Origin: Vermamoeba vermiformis
Taxonomy: Eukaryota; Tubulinea; Echinamoebida
NCBI GenBank assembly: GCA_045837725.1
Contig: JBEWZL010000202.1
Span: forward strand, 248,001 to 312,000
DNA: 64,000 nucleotides
Direction of reading: 5' to 3'
Of this stretch, positions 1 through 11,966 are shown in pieces (position 1 is the stretch's first letter; each line of letters begins with the position of its first letter). Both the position numbers and the translations under genes were made by a program. The notes beneath the pieces are model-generated. The model saw only the letters and a program-made list of their open reading frames with translations. It made no database searches and was not told the origin of the DNA.

Positions 1-2411
1 CTACTGCTATGGGCACGATGTTAGGTATAATACTTATATATATATGTCATGGCCGGGACCTATGATTAATATACGCTATTAATAGGCTCGAGCTTGTTCG
101 TGTGTACTGTAGTCGTTGGTCTCATTACATTGGTCTCAAAAAGTGCGGTGACCGTTACACGACGACCCTTCATTAGGTACGACAATATTTATATCAATTA
201 TTGGTATTATAGCACCTAATAATATGTATTATATTAGAGACGTATTGTTCTTCATGATCTCTGTAGTATTTTTGTTCCTCGTGTGCTGGGACAACAAGAT
301 CTACGTCTGGGAATCCGCCTCCTTGATCGGCCTATACATAAGGTACTACATTATTATATTAAATATTAATACACAGCTAATAGATCTCGTACCAATTTTT
401 CTATCGAAAACGCGATCCAACTTTTCGTACGAATTTCATTCTAATATTTCCTTTTTATAGCTACGTACTAGTAGTAGTAATTGCACGCATTATTTATCAA
501 CGAAGCAAGAAACAAAGAAAGCTAGAGAAGCGTGAGAACACTGAGGCTTCGTTGATTGCTAACGATAGTCTGCGTGATCGTGAAGACGGGCTGATTATTG
601 AAGACGATGAAAATAACAGCGCTGAAAAACGCGAAGTTGATCGAATGATTAACGGCGAGTCAATTGATGAGAATGAAGAAGTAGAGTCGTAAGTATTGAT
701 AGTTTATTATGCAGGGTTTCTTTCTGCGTATTAATTTTATATCATATCATATTATCAATTTATACACGTTATTAATATAACTTATTTATAGGGTTGATAC
801 TAGATCCGCTGAATTTGGTATATACTCGATAATCTCTTGTTTAAAATTGCTTAATTTGCTTTATCTTGAAATTTATGTATTATTAAGGCATTATGCTAAT
901 ATAATGTTGTATTAGATGCAAGAAGAAGACGTCGTACATTGGCGGCAAGATTTTTCCGCAAATTAGAGTACGGCGTGTCGTACTTCGCCAAGACTGGTGT
1001 GTTCATGAAAAAGAAGAAAAAGCACGTGGCTGAAGACACACATCAATTCAACGTGAACGCGTCTGAGAGTCAGTATTATGATGACGTGCATTATAAGAAG
1101 CGAACTTGGCCCGAGAAATTCCACGAGTACGTCCGGAAATTTTATTTTCTCGTTGTGCAGTTTGATTAATAATATTTCCTTTTTTAGCTATTTCCATACT
1201 CTTGGAGAATATTTTGATTGGTTTGAACAAGTAAGATGAATTTTTTAAAACGGATCGAGCCAACTTTAATTTTGTACAGGGCCCTAAGAATAGAATTTTG
1301 ACGATCATTGATAGTCCTCGATTGCTGGCGCAGCATTTGACCATTCATTACAGCGAGAGCGACAAATACTTCAGAACTTTTTACGTCTTGCAACCGATCT
1401 GCATTCCGTTGTTCTTTTTCCTCGTATTTGATGGTACAAATCATTTTATTATTTACGAACGAATAGTCATATTAATTATTGATAGCTTGGAGCTTTACTT
1501 GGTTAGTCCCCGGTCCTTTCTGGATTTGGATCTTGGGCCTTGGTGCATTGTTATCACTTGCAGTCTTCTTAACAACAGTGGATTATAAGCCACCCCCCTA
1601 TGAATGGGTACGTTCTATCAATCAGTACAATGCATTGGAAGTATTCTAACGTAACCAACATTGTAGGCATTTATCGTGTTTGGCATGCTCATGGCAATCG
1701 TGTGGATTTATTTGATCGCGGCTGAACTCGTTGGAATTATTACGGTAAGATATACCCGACGGCTTCTATCAATAAATGTAAAGGTACTAATGTCCGATAA
1801 TTACTATAATAGGCAGCGGGTCTGATTTTGGGTATCTCGAATGCAATCATGGGCTTGACGATTATAGCGTGGGGTAATTCTGTCGGAGATTCAGTCTCGA
1901 ACATTATTGTCTCGCGCAAAGGTCACCCTCAAATGGCTATTGCTGCCTGCACTGCTGCACCATTGACCAGTAAGTCCAATTTCATTTTCTTAAGAAATTC
2001 GAAAATTATGTTAACGGCGTTTATTTCAAACCCAAATTTAAACCTTAAAGCAAATAGAATTTTATTGAAACCATTTTCGATAAGTTAATTTGATTGATTT
2101 TTAACGAATTTTTTTTAGATCTGTTGTTAGGTCAAGGTATCTCAAACTTGTTGTTGGCCTTGAAGCGAGGAGGCGTCATATTGTTAGTTAATACGGCCGG
2201 AGAGAAGGTCTTGACTAACAATATGTTCTTAGCGTTCTTATTCTTAATGATTACGTTGTTATTGAATATTACGCTGATCCCGCTTTTCAAGTTCCAGTTC
2301 AAGAAACAATTCGGAGTTTTGTTGGTGGTGAATTACATTGCGTTTACAATTTTATCATTTTTGACCGAATTTGGATACTTGTTCGACAGAGAAATTTGGT
2401 TCGAACATTAG
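1..2411 (+). CDS. SLC8B1: Na+/Ca2+ exchanger, mitochondrial NCLX type (5' partial)
   Basis: Ca2+/cation antiporter that in other eukaryotes exports Ca2+ from mitochondria in exchange for Na+. The start lies left of the window. Exons by frame: <1-24, 86-176, 238-342, 461-688, 792-817, 916-1126, 1188-1230, 1280-1433, 1486-1607, 1667-1744, 1813-1969, 2119-2411; together they give 509 in-frame codons and a TAG stop. The first exons carry the end of the alpha-1 half (helix with TVVVGL followed by RPFIRD, as in NCLX). A long acidic/basic cytoplasmic loop lies in exons 461-1230. The alpha-2 signature GLTIIAWGNSVGD is at about 1849, followed by GQGISN and three more helices. The 26-base exon at 792-817 is needed to keep frame. 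Family assignment is strong; mitochondrial location is inferred from the NCLX-like order. Confidence 0.88.
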
Positions 2412-2614
2412 TCATAACTTCCTTTTGACAATTGAATTCTTTTTGTAATATAGTACTCGACCTAATAAATACTATAACCTTTTATGTAACGGCCTAGTTT
2501 TAAGAGGAAATTTACGCAAATTCAATTTGGTGTTCAAACGCGAAAAAAACTTTGACACGTGTCATCGAACTTTAACGATTTACTATAGTTACAGTACAAA
2601 TAAGAGGTGGTTTT

Positions 2615-3435
2615 TTAGTTATTATTTCTATCATATCGCCTCATTTTGCTCCATTCTCTCTCATTCTGTTTGCGTAATCGTTTTTTATCGAGATTACGTT
2701 CAACTTGTCGTTCTTTTTCTTCCGCAAACTTAGCTTTTAAAATTGGCTCTTGTTGCTCTCTAGCATCTTCTTCTATATTTAGCAAATAATATGATTAGTA
2801 TTACAATCGATCATTATTATTTGAAAATTAATAGATTTACCTTGGTCTGCTTTCCTATTTAAATGATTAATAGCTGCTTTTGGATTATCGTTGGCAAGTT
2901 CCGGTGAAATTTCTAGTTCGTTGTTGCCTCGGACATTAATTCGGTATTGTAGAAATTTGCAATCTCTCCCGCAGCGGTATCCTTTTCGCGTGTCATGGTA
3001 CAAAAACATATTATTGAATGTCGAGGGCAGAGTCTTCAATCTGTTACACGAAGCATCGATCATCTCTAAGCCCAGTAGCTCCGCAAGGATTGCAGGTAAA
3101 GTTTCTAATCGATTGTGACTCACATCAATTTCTTTAAGGTTCTTGTTATCTGAAATAAATATTTATATTAGTACTATAAATTGTAACAAATAGTGCGAAT
3201 AGCTTCGCGTCAATTTCGGTATTGAAGATGAAAAAGATATTTGAATTGAGGTCAACTTACTCTTAAATAATTTATCTGGAAGCTCTGTTAGGTTATTATT
3301 ACTTAATACTAATTTTTCTAAGTGATGCAGGTTGAGAACTGCTTCTGGTATCTCGTCCAAGTTCTGGTAGCTCAGATCCAGTCTTTTTGTCTTCTTGCTG
3401 TCCTTTATTAGTAATTTTAATACTTCTGAATTCAT
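2615..3435 (-). CDS. Leucine-rich repeat protein, 213 aa
   Basis: Exons 3261-3435, 2841-3149 and 2615-2772 (read right to left) join in frame. Residues about 15-85 hold three to four LRRs of the LxxLxLSxNxLxxLP type (for example KLVLSNNNLTELP, MIDASCNRLKTLP). A middle part with several Cys/Arg residues follows, then a charged Glu/Lys/Arg-rich helical tail that ends RYDRNNN. There is no signal peptide or membrane helix, so it is probably cytosolic and serves as a protein-binding scaffold. I cannot match it to a named LRR family. It is transcribed away from the exchanger, whose 3' end is 200 bases away. Confidence 0.85.
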
Positions 3436-3723
3436 CTTGTGTCTTGTGCTTCTATCGTTTGAATATTATTTACAGCAATTATTGTTTCTCTTTTACAGGT
3501 GCTCTCGGGACCAAGATTGTGTCCTCTCCCTAGCGCATCTCGAGAATAAGTCAGGAATTCCAGTGAACATCTTAAATATTTCTTATAGTGAATCAAGAAA
3601 GAAAAAATGCGACTTAAAATAATTATTTCGATGTTGAAGCCAAGAAACGTCCACGATTTCGAGATACGGTAAGGATTTGGATCCGGATGCACCCAATTCG
3701 TTACTTCTTCCGTGCATAATATT

Positions 3724-4584
3724 TTATTTAACTTTCTTGACCTTATCTATCTTTTTGTTTGGCTTACTGGTACCAGACAAAGCTCGATAAATGTGACGCA
3801 ACAAGCCAAAAACAATAAGGACGATGCCGATCGCGGCAAAGAACCATTTGATCAAGTTGTCAATGTTGCCCATCATAGCCAAGTTATTATTCTCCGTATT
3901 GTCTTCCAATTGATCGGCTCTATACTTTTGAAGCATGCGATATAGCGTGTAATTTTCCAGCATGTCAAATCCGAAGCAAAATACCGGGATCAGCACCACT
4001 TTAGTTCCTGGATAGAATATAGAAAACAAGCTGATAGCCCATAGGTTCATACTTTAATAGTAGAAGAGTGTTAGATTCGCCTTAAGTTTCAGGTAACGGC
4101 ATCTAAAAATGGATGCAGATCTTACAACAAAGGCATAAAGAAATCATAGCCTTCTAGATACACACGCTCGAATGCTGTTTGGAGTTCAACACCATACGAA
4201 AAGAATTGTCGAATATCCTGGCGAGAGAAACCAAATCGCAAATCTGGCACCTAATTTCATGAAAGCGTTAGAGTAATTATTTGATAATTTTCTTTCGTAC
4301 GAAGTAACTCAATATAATTGAATAGCAGCGTGTTTTTGCAGTTATATAAATTCGCTAAATTTTTAATCGATTAAGAAGGAAAACTACTAACCTGCTCTCC
4401 GTTCATTACAGGATCAAGCACTCTAGATTTGTATCTATAAATATATATTAGTATTTAAAAATGGTTTGATTCAATATCATTCGACTGACTCGTAGATCCG
4501 GTAGTTGTTAAACAGATACAAAGCGAAGAACAAAGCAAACAGCTTCCAGCTGCCGAGCTCATTAAGTGCTTTGACAATGCTCAT
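3724..4584 (-). CDS. Small polytopic membrane protein, 196 aa
   Basis: Four exons (4490-4584, 4392-4434, 4126-4250, 3724-4051) join with consistent phase. A hydrophobic N-terminal helix (LFALFFALYLF) is followed by a loop containing DLRFGFSRQDI, then a conserved-looking block EGYDFFMPL, two central helices around FYPGTKVVLIPVFCFGFD and MLENY, and a last helix near residues 155-175 before a Lys-rich cytoplasmic tail. The layout (YD-F-P ahead of a helix, then FD-LEN) recalls a widespread uncharacterised family of four-helix membrane proteins in bacteria and plants; this is recollection, not a search. The function is unknown. It runs in the same direction as the next gene to the right, separated by 336 bases. 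Confidence 0.8.
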
Positions 4585-4920
4585 TTGTGGTGCTTTGGCT
4601 GTCTGTTTGAGAGATAGAAAACTAATTTTTGGTCCGTTATGGGACTGAATCAGCCAGAGCTTCTTAAACGAGAGTCAGCTCAGATCTGGTCAGCTAACTG
4701 AGGCAACTTGCCAAGCAAGCCTTAGAAACTCATTTTACTTTGCTGAATACCTCCGGTAGCTTATGTCATTGTTGCGGAATTCAATTCTTTATCCAACAGT
4801 CTAGTAAAAGAACTGTTTGAATAGAGTTGTATAATACATACGTTACCGAGCCCCGGCGCTCTCAGCGGTTGTTTTAATGCTGAGCGGTTTATTTCTCGCT
4901 AATGTGAGTCACAATTCGAA
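4585..4920. other. Intergenic, 336 bases
   Basis: No convincing ORF. It should hold the 3' end of the right-hand gene and the promoter of the left-hand one, both on the minus strand. A short inverted repeat (CTCAGC at 4861, GCTGAG at 4879) overlaps a direct repeat of AGCGGTT. Nothing else stands out. Confidence 0.5.
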
Positions 4921-5976
4921 TTACAACTCGATTTTCTCTTCAAGTTCTGCATCTTCAGCAACTGCAGGCTTAGCAGCGGCCTTAGGAGGTCTCTTAGGAG
5001 GCATATGATGGCCAGAAGCGGCTTGTTTTGCTGCCTTTTGCTTCAATTGTTGCTTGATCTGGTACGCCAAAGTTAGTTCGTTACATCGGCTTCAAAAGCT
5101 TTCAAATATAATTTTGATGGTATATTTGAGTTGAATATTGATAATACTAACAAATATGCGTAAATTTTGCCTAGAAACGGAATTTTAAGCCCAGATCTGT
5201 CGCGTACCTCTTCGGGCAAACCTTTGCCGTCAAAATTGAACTGGCCCAAGTCAAGAGGAGGTTCATTTTTCAATAGATCGATCCACCACTTGAAGAACTT
5301 GGTGCTGAAGTAAGTTTGAACGTCTTTTTCAGGCGCTTTTGGGTTGTCAATCAAATACTGCACCATTTCGTCGAGGATCTTGTTCTAAAATCACGAAATA
5401 TTATGAAATAGTCGTATAATAACACGTTTGTATTTATATTACGTACGCCTGAGCTAACAAATGCGGGTTGCTTCGCGTTTTTATCGACTTCAGTTAATGA
5501 ATAGCCCATCTTCTCGGCTAATTGAACGCCCTACCATTTTAATAGGTTAACATGTGCTTTTATAAGCGGTATATACCATTTTAAGCTTAATAAATGCATA
5601 CCATATTGTCAATGTAACTCTCGATCGAATCTTGTAGCTGAGAGCATCTGCTGCGTTCAATCTTTCTGCCGACTTGTCTGCATTTTTTAAAAGCCTTTTC
5701 AGCATAGTCTACGCTGAATTGAAGGCATTCAACGGCAACTAAGATACGAATCCACTTAGTGACGTCACCAAAATTTATAATGTCATTAATTATCGCATTA
5801 ATATTAATAAAAATTCCATGCACGATTACTGTAATTATTGAACGATAAAAATAACGAAATCCATTGCTTTTGAATTTAACCGAACGAAAAAACGTAGATT
5901 TGGACGTGTCACTTGAGCAAAATAACGTACCAGCAGAGCAAACGATGAATACTACCAGCAAATGTATTAGTTTCAT
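4921..5976 (-). CDS. Secreted or ER-luminal helical protein, 193 aa
   Basis: Five exons (5931-5976, 5602-5738, 5457-5530, 5208-5384, 4921-5058) give one frame. The start is MKLIHLLVVFIVCSA, a typical signal peptide. The mature part begins with a helical domain with three cysteines (ECL, KKC, SRC) that could form a small disulfide-bonded bundle, then a region rich in Trp and Phe (FFKWWIDLL), and a Lys/Ala/Pro-rich tail (MPPKRPPKAAAKP). The C-terminus is EEKIEL, close to KDEL-type ER retrieval signals, so ER residence is possible. No family is recognised; saposin- or canopy-like chaperones are a guess from cysteine spacing only. Confidence 0.78.
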
Positions 5977-6126
5977 TGGCTTCGTGTTGGTGTGGGTGTT
6001 TATCACGGAAATAAAAAATAAACATTTTCGTCCATTAGCTCGCTTTGCACAGCACAAAAGCGAATTGAAGCTCGTGCATTAGTATTTATTACTAATATAT
6101 GAACAATTTTGAAGCTGATTAAGACG

Positions 6127-7878
6127 ATGAGTGGCTTGGTAAGCCCAGATCGATTTTTCGTCCTCAACAACAATTTTTAACGTTGTTTAACCATATTAGA
6201 CACGAATAATATTTTTATTACCATGATATCATAATTAATTTCCGATTTTAATTAATACATATCGTAGACCCTGCTTCCAAATGAGATTTGGTTCGCTATC
6301 TTGCGAAATATTAAGGAACCACTTCCTATTAATGGTGACAAAATTCATACATTCGCAATAAGATGCGCTCTGATGATGCTTGTTCGAGTTAACAAGCGGA
6401 TGCAGCAAATAGTTATGGATTACAGAGCGGCAACTCGACTGCCTAAACTCAGCCTCCTTGATAACTTGGGCAGTTATTTTGCTTATTATGGATATTTATC
6501 AGCGTTACAATACGCACGAGAAACAGGCTTAGAGATCTCGGCGGATGTGTGCGGCAAGGCTTCATTAGGCGGGAACTTAGACTGCTTAAAATACGCAGCG
6601 CAACATTGCCCTAAGATAGACAGTCGTGCGTGCACTAATGCAGGCATCAGAGGCTCGTTGGAATGTTTGAAATTTGCCCACGAGAACGGTGCTACTTGGG
6701 ACAACACTACGACTGCCATGACTGCCAGATATGGAAACTTAGAGTGCCTAATGTACGAGCACGAGAACGGCTGTAACTGGGACGAATGGACGACGGCTTA
6801 CGCAGCGGAGGGAGGGCACTTGGACTGCCTCAAGTACGCACGAGACAACCAGTGTCCTTGGACGATCAAAACGGCTAATTACGCTGCGAATCGCGGTTAC
6901 TTAAATATACTTAAGTATACCTACGAGAATCGGTGCAATTGGTCAGAAGACACGGCTGCTGCCGCGGCGAGATCTGGCAACTTGGAATGTTTGGAATATC
7001 TCTTCGACTATGGCTGTCACTGGGACGCTAAAGCTTCCAAAGAGGCTGCTGAAGCTGGCCAGTTCCACATACTGAAGTTTTTGCACGAAAACGGGTGTCC
7101 TTGGAACGAGACAGCATGCGCTGGCGCCGCTAAAAATGGCAACTTGGAAATGTTAATCTATTTGCACGAAAATGGATGCAAATGGAACGAAACGACTTGC
7201 AGTGCCGCTGCATCGAATGCACACCTTGAAATATTGCGATATGCACGTAACAATGGTTGCCCATGGGACGAAAACACGTGCACGAGCGCTGTATCAAATG
7301 GGTCATTGGCTTGCCTCAAATACGCTGTAGAAAATGGTTGTCCTTGGAGAGAAGTGTCCAAGTGCGCCGTCCGAGCAGCTGACAATGGTTTCTTAGAAAT
7401 ATTGCAGTATTGTCTTGAGCGTGGTGCTTCAAAAACAGATCCGCTGATCACGAAAAAACTAGCCATGAGGAATTCGTTGGAAGGCGTCAGATTCGCCTTC
7501 ACACTAGGGTGTCCATTAGATAGTTCGATATGTAGCGTAGCAGCTGAAAAAGGAAATTTACAATTGTTGAAGTTTGCTCACGAGAACGGATGTGTTTGGA
7601 CCGAAGAAACTACAATGCAAGCAGCGCTTAATGGTCATATTGACTGCCTAGAATATGCACACGAGAGTGGCTGCCCTTGGAACGAAGAAACGACGCTTGC
7701 AGCTGCTCGCAAGGGTCATCTTTCGTGCCTCATCTACGCTCGAGAAAACGGATGTGGCTGGTCGGCTCCTGCAGTTACTTACGCTTGGAACAATGGATTT
7801 AAGTATGTAGCTAGATATTGTATAGCTAACGGTTGCCCAGTTGATTTTTCGAAGCTTGTTAATTATCGACCAGAATAA
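6127..7878 (+). CDS. F-box protein with Cys-x-Trp ankyrin-like repeats, 540 aa
   Basis: A 12-base first coding exon (ATG at 6127, donor at 6139) splices to a single long exon 6268-7878. The N-terminus reads LLPNEIWFAILRNI, the start of an F-box, so the protein probably recruits an SCF ubiquitin ligase. From about residue 60 to the end there are about 16 repeats of 26-27 residues with the pattern GxLxCLKYAxENGCPWDExT, a degenerate ankyrin-like unit in which the loop carries Cys-x-Trp. Large paralogous sets of such proteins are known in amoebae and in giant viruses that infect them. The substrate is unknown. Unlike most neighbours, it is nearly intronless. Confidence 0.88.
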
Positions 7879-7938
7879 ATTTCTGTACTTTTTACTGCGG
7901 GATGTATTTTTTATTTGAGTCTGAAGTGAATAACAAAG

Positions 7939-10900
7939 ATGGACAAAAGAAAGAAGGACTTTGTTATGACCATCGACGAGGTCGATGTGGGTGATATAGA
8001 CGATGACCCAGAAGACGAAGAGTTGGAAATTAATAAGGTAAATCCCGATCCAGATCGCAAATCAAATCTTTTAACGCTAATTAAATTTGCAAAAAATGCC
8101 AAAGATACGTACAATAATATTCAAACGAAATTTGGAATATTAACGTCGCGATCCAACTTTCTCGATCGGATTCAGAATCTGTTTTTTAACAATTATCACT
8201 ATAAATTCAGTTATACGCTTACTAATATTCCATATAATTTTAGAAAGAAGGTTTTGCCTTCGATTTTGAAGACGCAGAACCTGTAGCGTCTGCATCTCCG
8301 TGGGACTTCGCGTCAGCCAAGAAAAAATTGCTAGCGCGCAATTCAGTAAGCCATTATATTTTTATATTAGAATAATTATTTTAATGCGTATTTTACTCCT
8401 AGATCCCAACTACTTCTGTAGATGAGAAGATCCAACGCCGGATCCAAAACAGAGCAAAAGAAGAAGAGGTAAGCACGACCCATTTCTTATAATTTTCTAA
8501 ATATTATGTAGCGCCTAAAGAAACAAGCTGCATTGCAAAAAGAAATCGACGAAGCTGAAGTCGAATACATGGGCAGTGTCAGTTTAGAAAGCGCATCTGG
8601 ATCAGATTCGGACGACGATGATGACGATGATGAGGACGGCGATGAAGAAGATGGCGATGAAATGATGGAGGAAGACGAAAATGATGACGACGATGCGGAT
8701 TCGGACGAAGATGAAAATGAGAACGGAGATCTCGATCAAAATGAATACGTTGGTAGCGACGGCGATAACGACGATGAAAATAGTGACGATGACGATGAAG
8801 AAGATGATGACGACGAGGATGAAGGCGATGATGATGATGGCGACGATGAAAATGGTGCCGCTGAAGATCAGCTCGAAGACATGCCTCAAAATGACGTCTT
8901 GAAGGACTTGCCGAAGCGAAAGGGCAAGACTAAGAAAGATGTAAGTATTTTGTCTATCAACTCATTCATCTGGCCTATATTTTTAGCGCATCCATAATTT
9001 TTTTTAACTGAACCATTGCTTCTTACGAAATAATAATATTATTCTTATAAAATGGCTTTCTAACAATTTTATTGCCCAATTAGACATTTTTCAGTGAAAG
9101 ACTGAGTGGTCCATCGCAAGACATGACTTTCGATGCGCTTCAGCTCTCCAGACCTCTATTGAAGGCTATTAACGAACTCGGTTATAAATCGCCGACTGTT
9201 GTCCAACAAACGACCATTCCTGTTGCTTTGAAGGGCTTGGACATTTGTGGTTCAGCCGTTACTGGATCTGGTAAGCCTACGAAACGTTTATAATTTAAAA
9301 AACAAATCGCTCTAAATCGTAATCTAACGATTCATATTAAAGGTAAAACTGCTGCTTTCGTTTTGCCTATTTTAGAACGATTGCTCTGGCGAGATCTTCG
9401 TCTTCCGGCAATTAGAGTTCTTATTCTCGCTCCTACTCGGTAATATTAAGCGACTATTATTATTATAGTATCTATATTAATATCGCATCACTAGTGAGTT
9501 GGCTATTCAATGTCACTCCGTCATTGAAAACTTGGCCAAGTACACGAACATTAGAGCCGCTTTGATTACCGGTAAATATTTGTTAATTTGGTATTATAGA
9601 GACCGTATTAATATATATGATACAGGTGGTATGGCCATTAAGCCTCAAGAAGTCGAATTACGCACCTTCCCGGACATTCTCGTGGCCACGCCTGGTCGTA
9701 TGATTGATCACTTGAGAAACACGATGTCGTTTGGTCTCGATAGCTTGGATATTTTAGTACTCGACGAGGCTGATAGGTAAGCATATTAAACGACTAAACT
9801 TATCATAACAACTTTTTCACCAAGATCAACTTTAAGATCCAATTTTTAAATTATTAGTTTCGGCTTAAAATTCGGTTTCATTTGTCATTAATATTTTTTA
9901 ATGTGTATTAGATTGCTTGAAATGGGTTTCTTCGAAGAAGTTGAACAAATTGTTAAGATGTGCCCGAAGAAACGACAAACCATGTTGTTCTCTGCTACTA
10001 TGACTGAACAGGTACGCTTAAAATATTGTATATTTATCGTGCAATATACTTATTCATCGTATTATTATAGGTCGATAAGCTGATCAAGTTGTCTTTGGAA
10101 AAGCCAGTACGAGTCTCAGTAGATCCGATGTTTCAAGTACGTTACATGAGCTATGTTCCTAGAATATTAGGCTAATATTATATTAATATCAGATGGCTAG
10201 AAAATTGACGCAAGAGTTTGTGCGCATTAAAGGTCCCAGAGAGCCCGAAAGACCTGCATTCTTATTGGCCTTGTGTACGAGAACTTTCAAGACAAAAACA
10301 ATCGTCTTTTTCCAACACAAACATACCTGCCATCAAATGAGAATTTACTTCGGTTTGGCTGGACTAAAGGCTGGTGAAATTCACGGTAACTTGCCTCAAG
10401 ACAAGGTAAGATCCAAATCCGGATTTAAAAAAAATTAAATATTTTTTCTAATATTTGTTTAGCGTTTGGAAGCCTTAGAAAACTTCCGTGACGGCAAAGT
10501 AGATTTCTTATTGGCCACTGACGTTGCTGCTCGTGGTCTCGATATCGTTGGTATTGAAACCGTTATCAACTACACTTTGCCTGGCAACATTCAAAGTTAC
10601 GTGCATCGTGTTGGTCGTACTGCTCGTGCTGGTGGTACTGGTCGTGCAGTGTCGTTGATTGGTGAAAAAGATCGTAAAATGCTCAAAGAGGTTCTGAAAT
10701 ATCAAGCCGCAAACGTACGTGTACACAACAACTTTAACTCATTTTTTCACAGTTACTAATAACATGTTTATCTCATTAGACGAAGCAAAGAGTGCTGCCT
10801 CCTGAGGCCATTGCTGAGTGGAAAGAAAAGCTCGATAAATTCCAAGAAGACGCACAGGCAATTATGAAGCAAGAGTCGGTTGAAAAGGAACTTCGAACAG

Positions 10901-11684
10901 CTGACATGGAGGCCACTAAAGTCAAGAACATGATCGAACACGAAGAAGAAATTTACTCACGACCCAAGAAGACGTGGTTCATTAGCGAAAGGGAAAAGAA
11001 ACAATTGAAAGAAGAGTCAGTCCGTCAAGCTAAGGGCGAGGCACTCAACAAAGAAGATGTTCGTGAGACTAGGAAACGAAAGCGCGCAGAAATGGAGGAC
11101 AAGAAGAAGCAAGGCGATTGGCAATCGAAGAAACGTCAACGATTGGAAGAACTTAAAGAAGGTAAGTCACTTTGGTCTCAAAGTTTGACACGTGTCAAAG
11201 TCCTTTTTTTCACACAATCATTGCCCTAACTTCATTCAAATCTCTCGTGCGCGGGCTTATTTGACGCGTGTTTACTGCATAGTTCCCATTTGAAATTTCA
11301 GTTTGACGTTTGTACTAATTGATTTCGTATTTAGCCGATAAGCTCATGAAGTCTGCCAAGAGAACAGCCAAGCCTATGTCCAAGAAAAAGAAGCTGAAGG
11401 ACATGACTGACAGAGATCTCCTCAGTCCGAGTGCCAAGCGCAGAATTGAAAAACAAGAACAGAAAGCCAAATCAGGACCCAAAAAGAAAGGCGGCAAGAA
11501 GTCTGGCTCTTTCAGCTCTGAAGTTAAAAAAGCTAAATATAACGAAGAGAAGACGTTTATTCCTGGTAAAAAGAAGGGCAAGTCCGCCTTCAAGTCAAAG
11601 AAGAGGTACGGTCATCAGATCTGACTTAAATTTCCTTCATATGTACTAATCTTCCGTTATTTTTATAGACATAAGAGACGTTAA
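7939..11684 (+). CDS. DDX27: DEAD-box RNA helicase DDX27/Drs1, ribosome biogenesis, 835 aa
   Basis: ATP-dependent RNA helicase that in yeast and animals works in the nucleolus on 60S pre-rRNA processing. Fifteen exons (7939-8037, 8244-8345, 8403-8468, 8512-8940, 9084-9270, 9343-9439, 9495-9571, 9626-9776, 9912-10011, 10071-10136, 10193-10405, 10463-10714, 10780-11161, 11335-11605, 11669-11684) sum to a whole number of codons. The N-terminal half is very acidic (Asp/Glu runs in 8600-8860). Core motifs in order: Q-motif with F two turns upstream, [40 protein letters not shown]. The Lys/Arg-rich tail ([17 protein letters not shown]) looks nucleolar. The motif I form and the acidic N-terminus favour DDX27 over other DEAD-box proteins. 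Confidence 0.93.
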
Positions 11685-11966
11685 GAAGATAACAGATTTT
11701 GAAAGGCTACGGCTCCGTGTAACGAACCGATCTGCGAAAATAAAGTACTAAAACGATCGAATTACTGTAATTTTTCGTTGATCGCTAAACCCCGTCAAAA
11801 AAATAGAAGGAAGCGACGAATCACGTTTTCGAGCAATTATTATTAGTCGCCGTTGAACGTGTTATTCATCACGTGACTCGATGGAGATCAAGAATTCTGC
11901 TTCGTAATGAAACATATGTTATTGCTATTTAAATTTACACCTATGCACATTGTGCTCATTCATCAT

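Noticed and set aside
3395-3622. 75-codon plus-strand frame beside the LRR gene
   Set aside because: It overlaps the antisense of the first LRR exon and its promoter, with no domain and no splice partner.
4861-4884. CTCAGC/GCTGAG hairpin as a terminator or regulatory element
   Set aside because: Arms are only six bases with a 12-base loop, which is common by chance; kept only as a note in the spacer entry.
8602-8889. 95-codon minus-strand frame, all Ile/Val
   Set aside because: Antisense of the Asp/Glu run of the DDX27 gene (GAT/GAC/GAA read backwards as Ile/Val codons).
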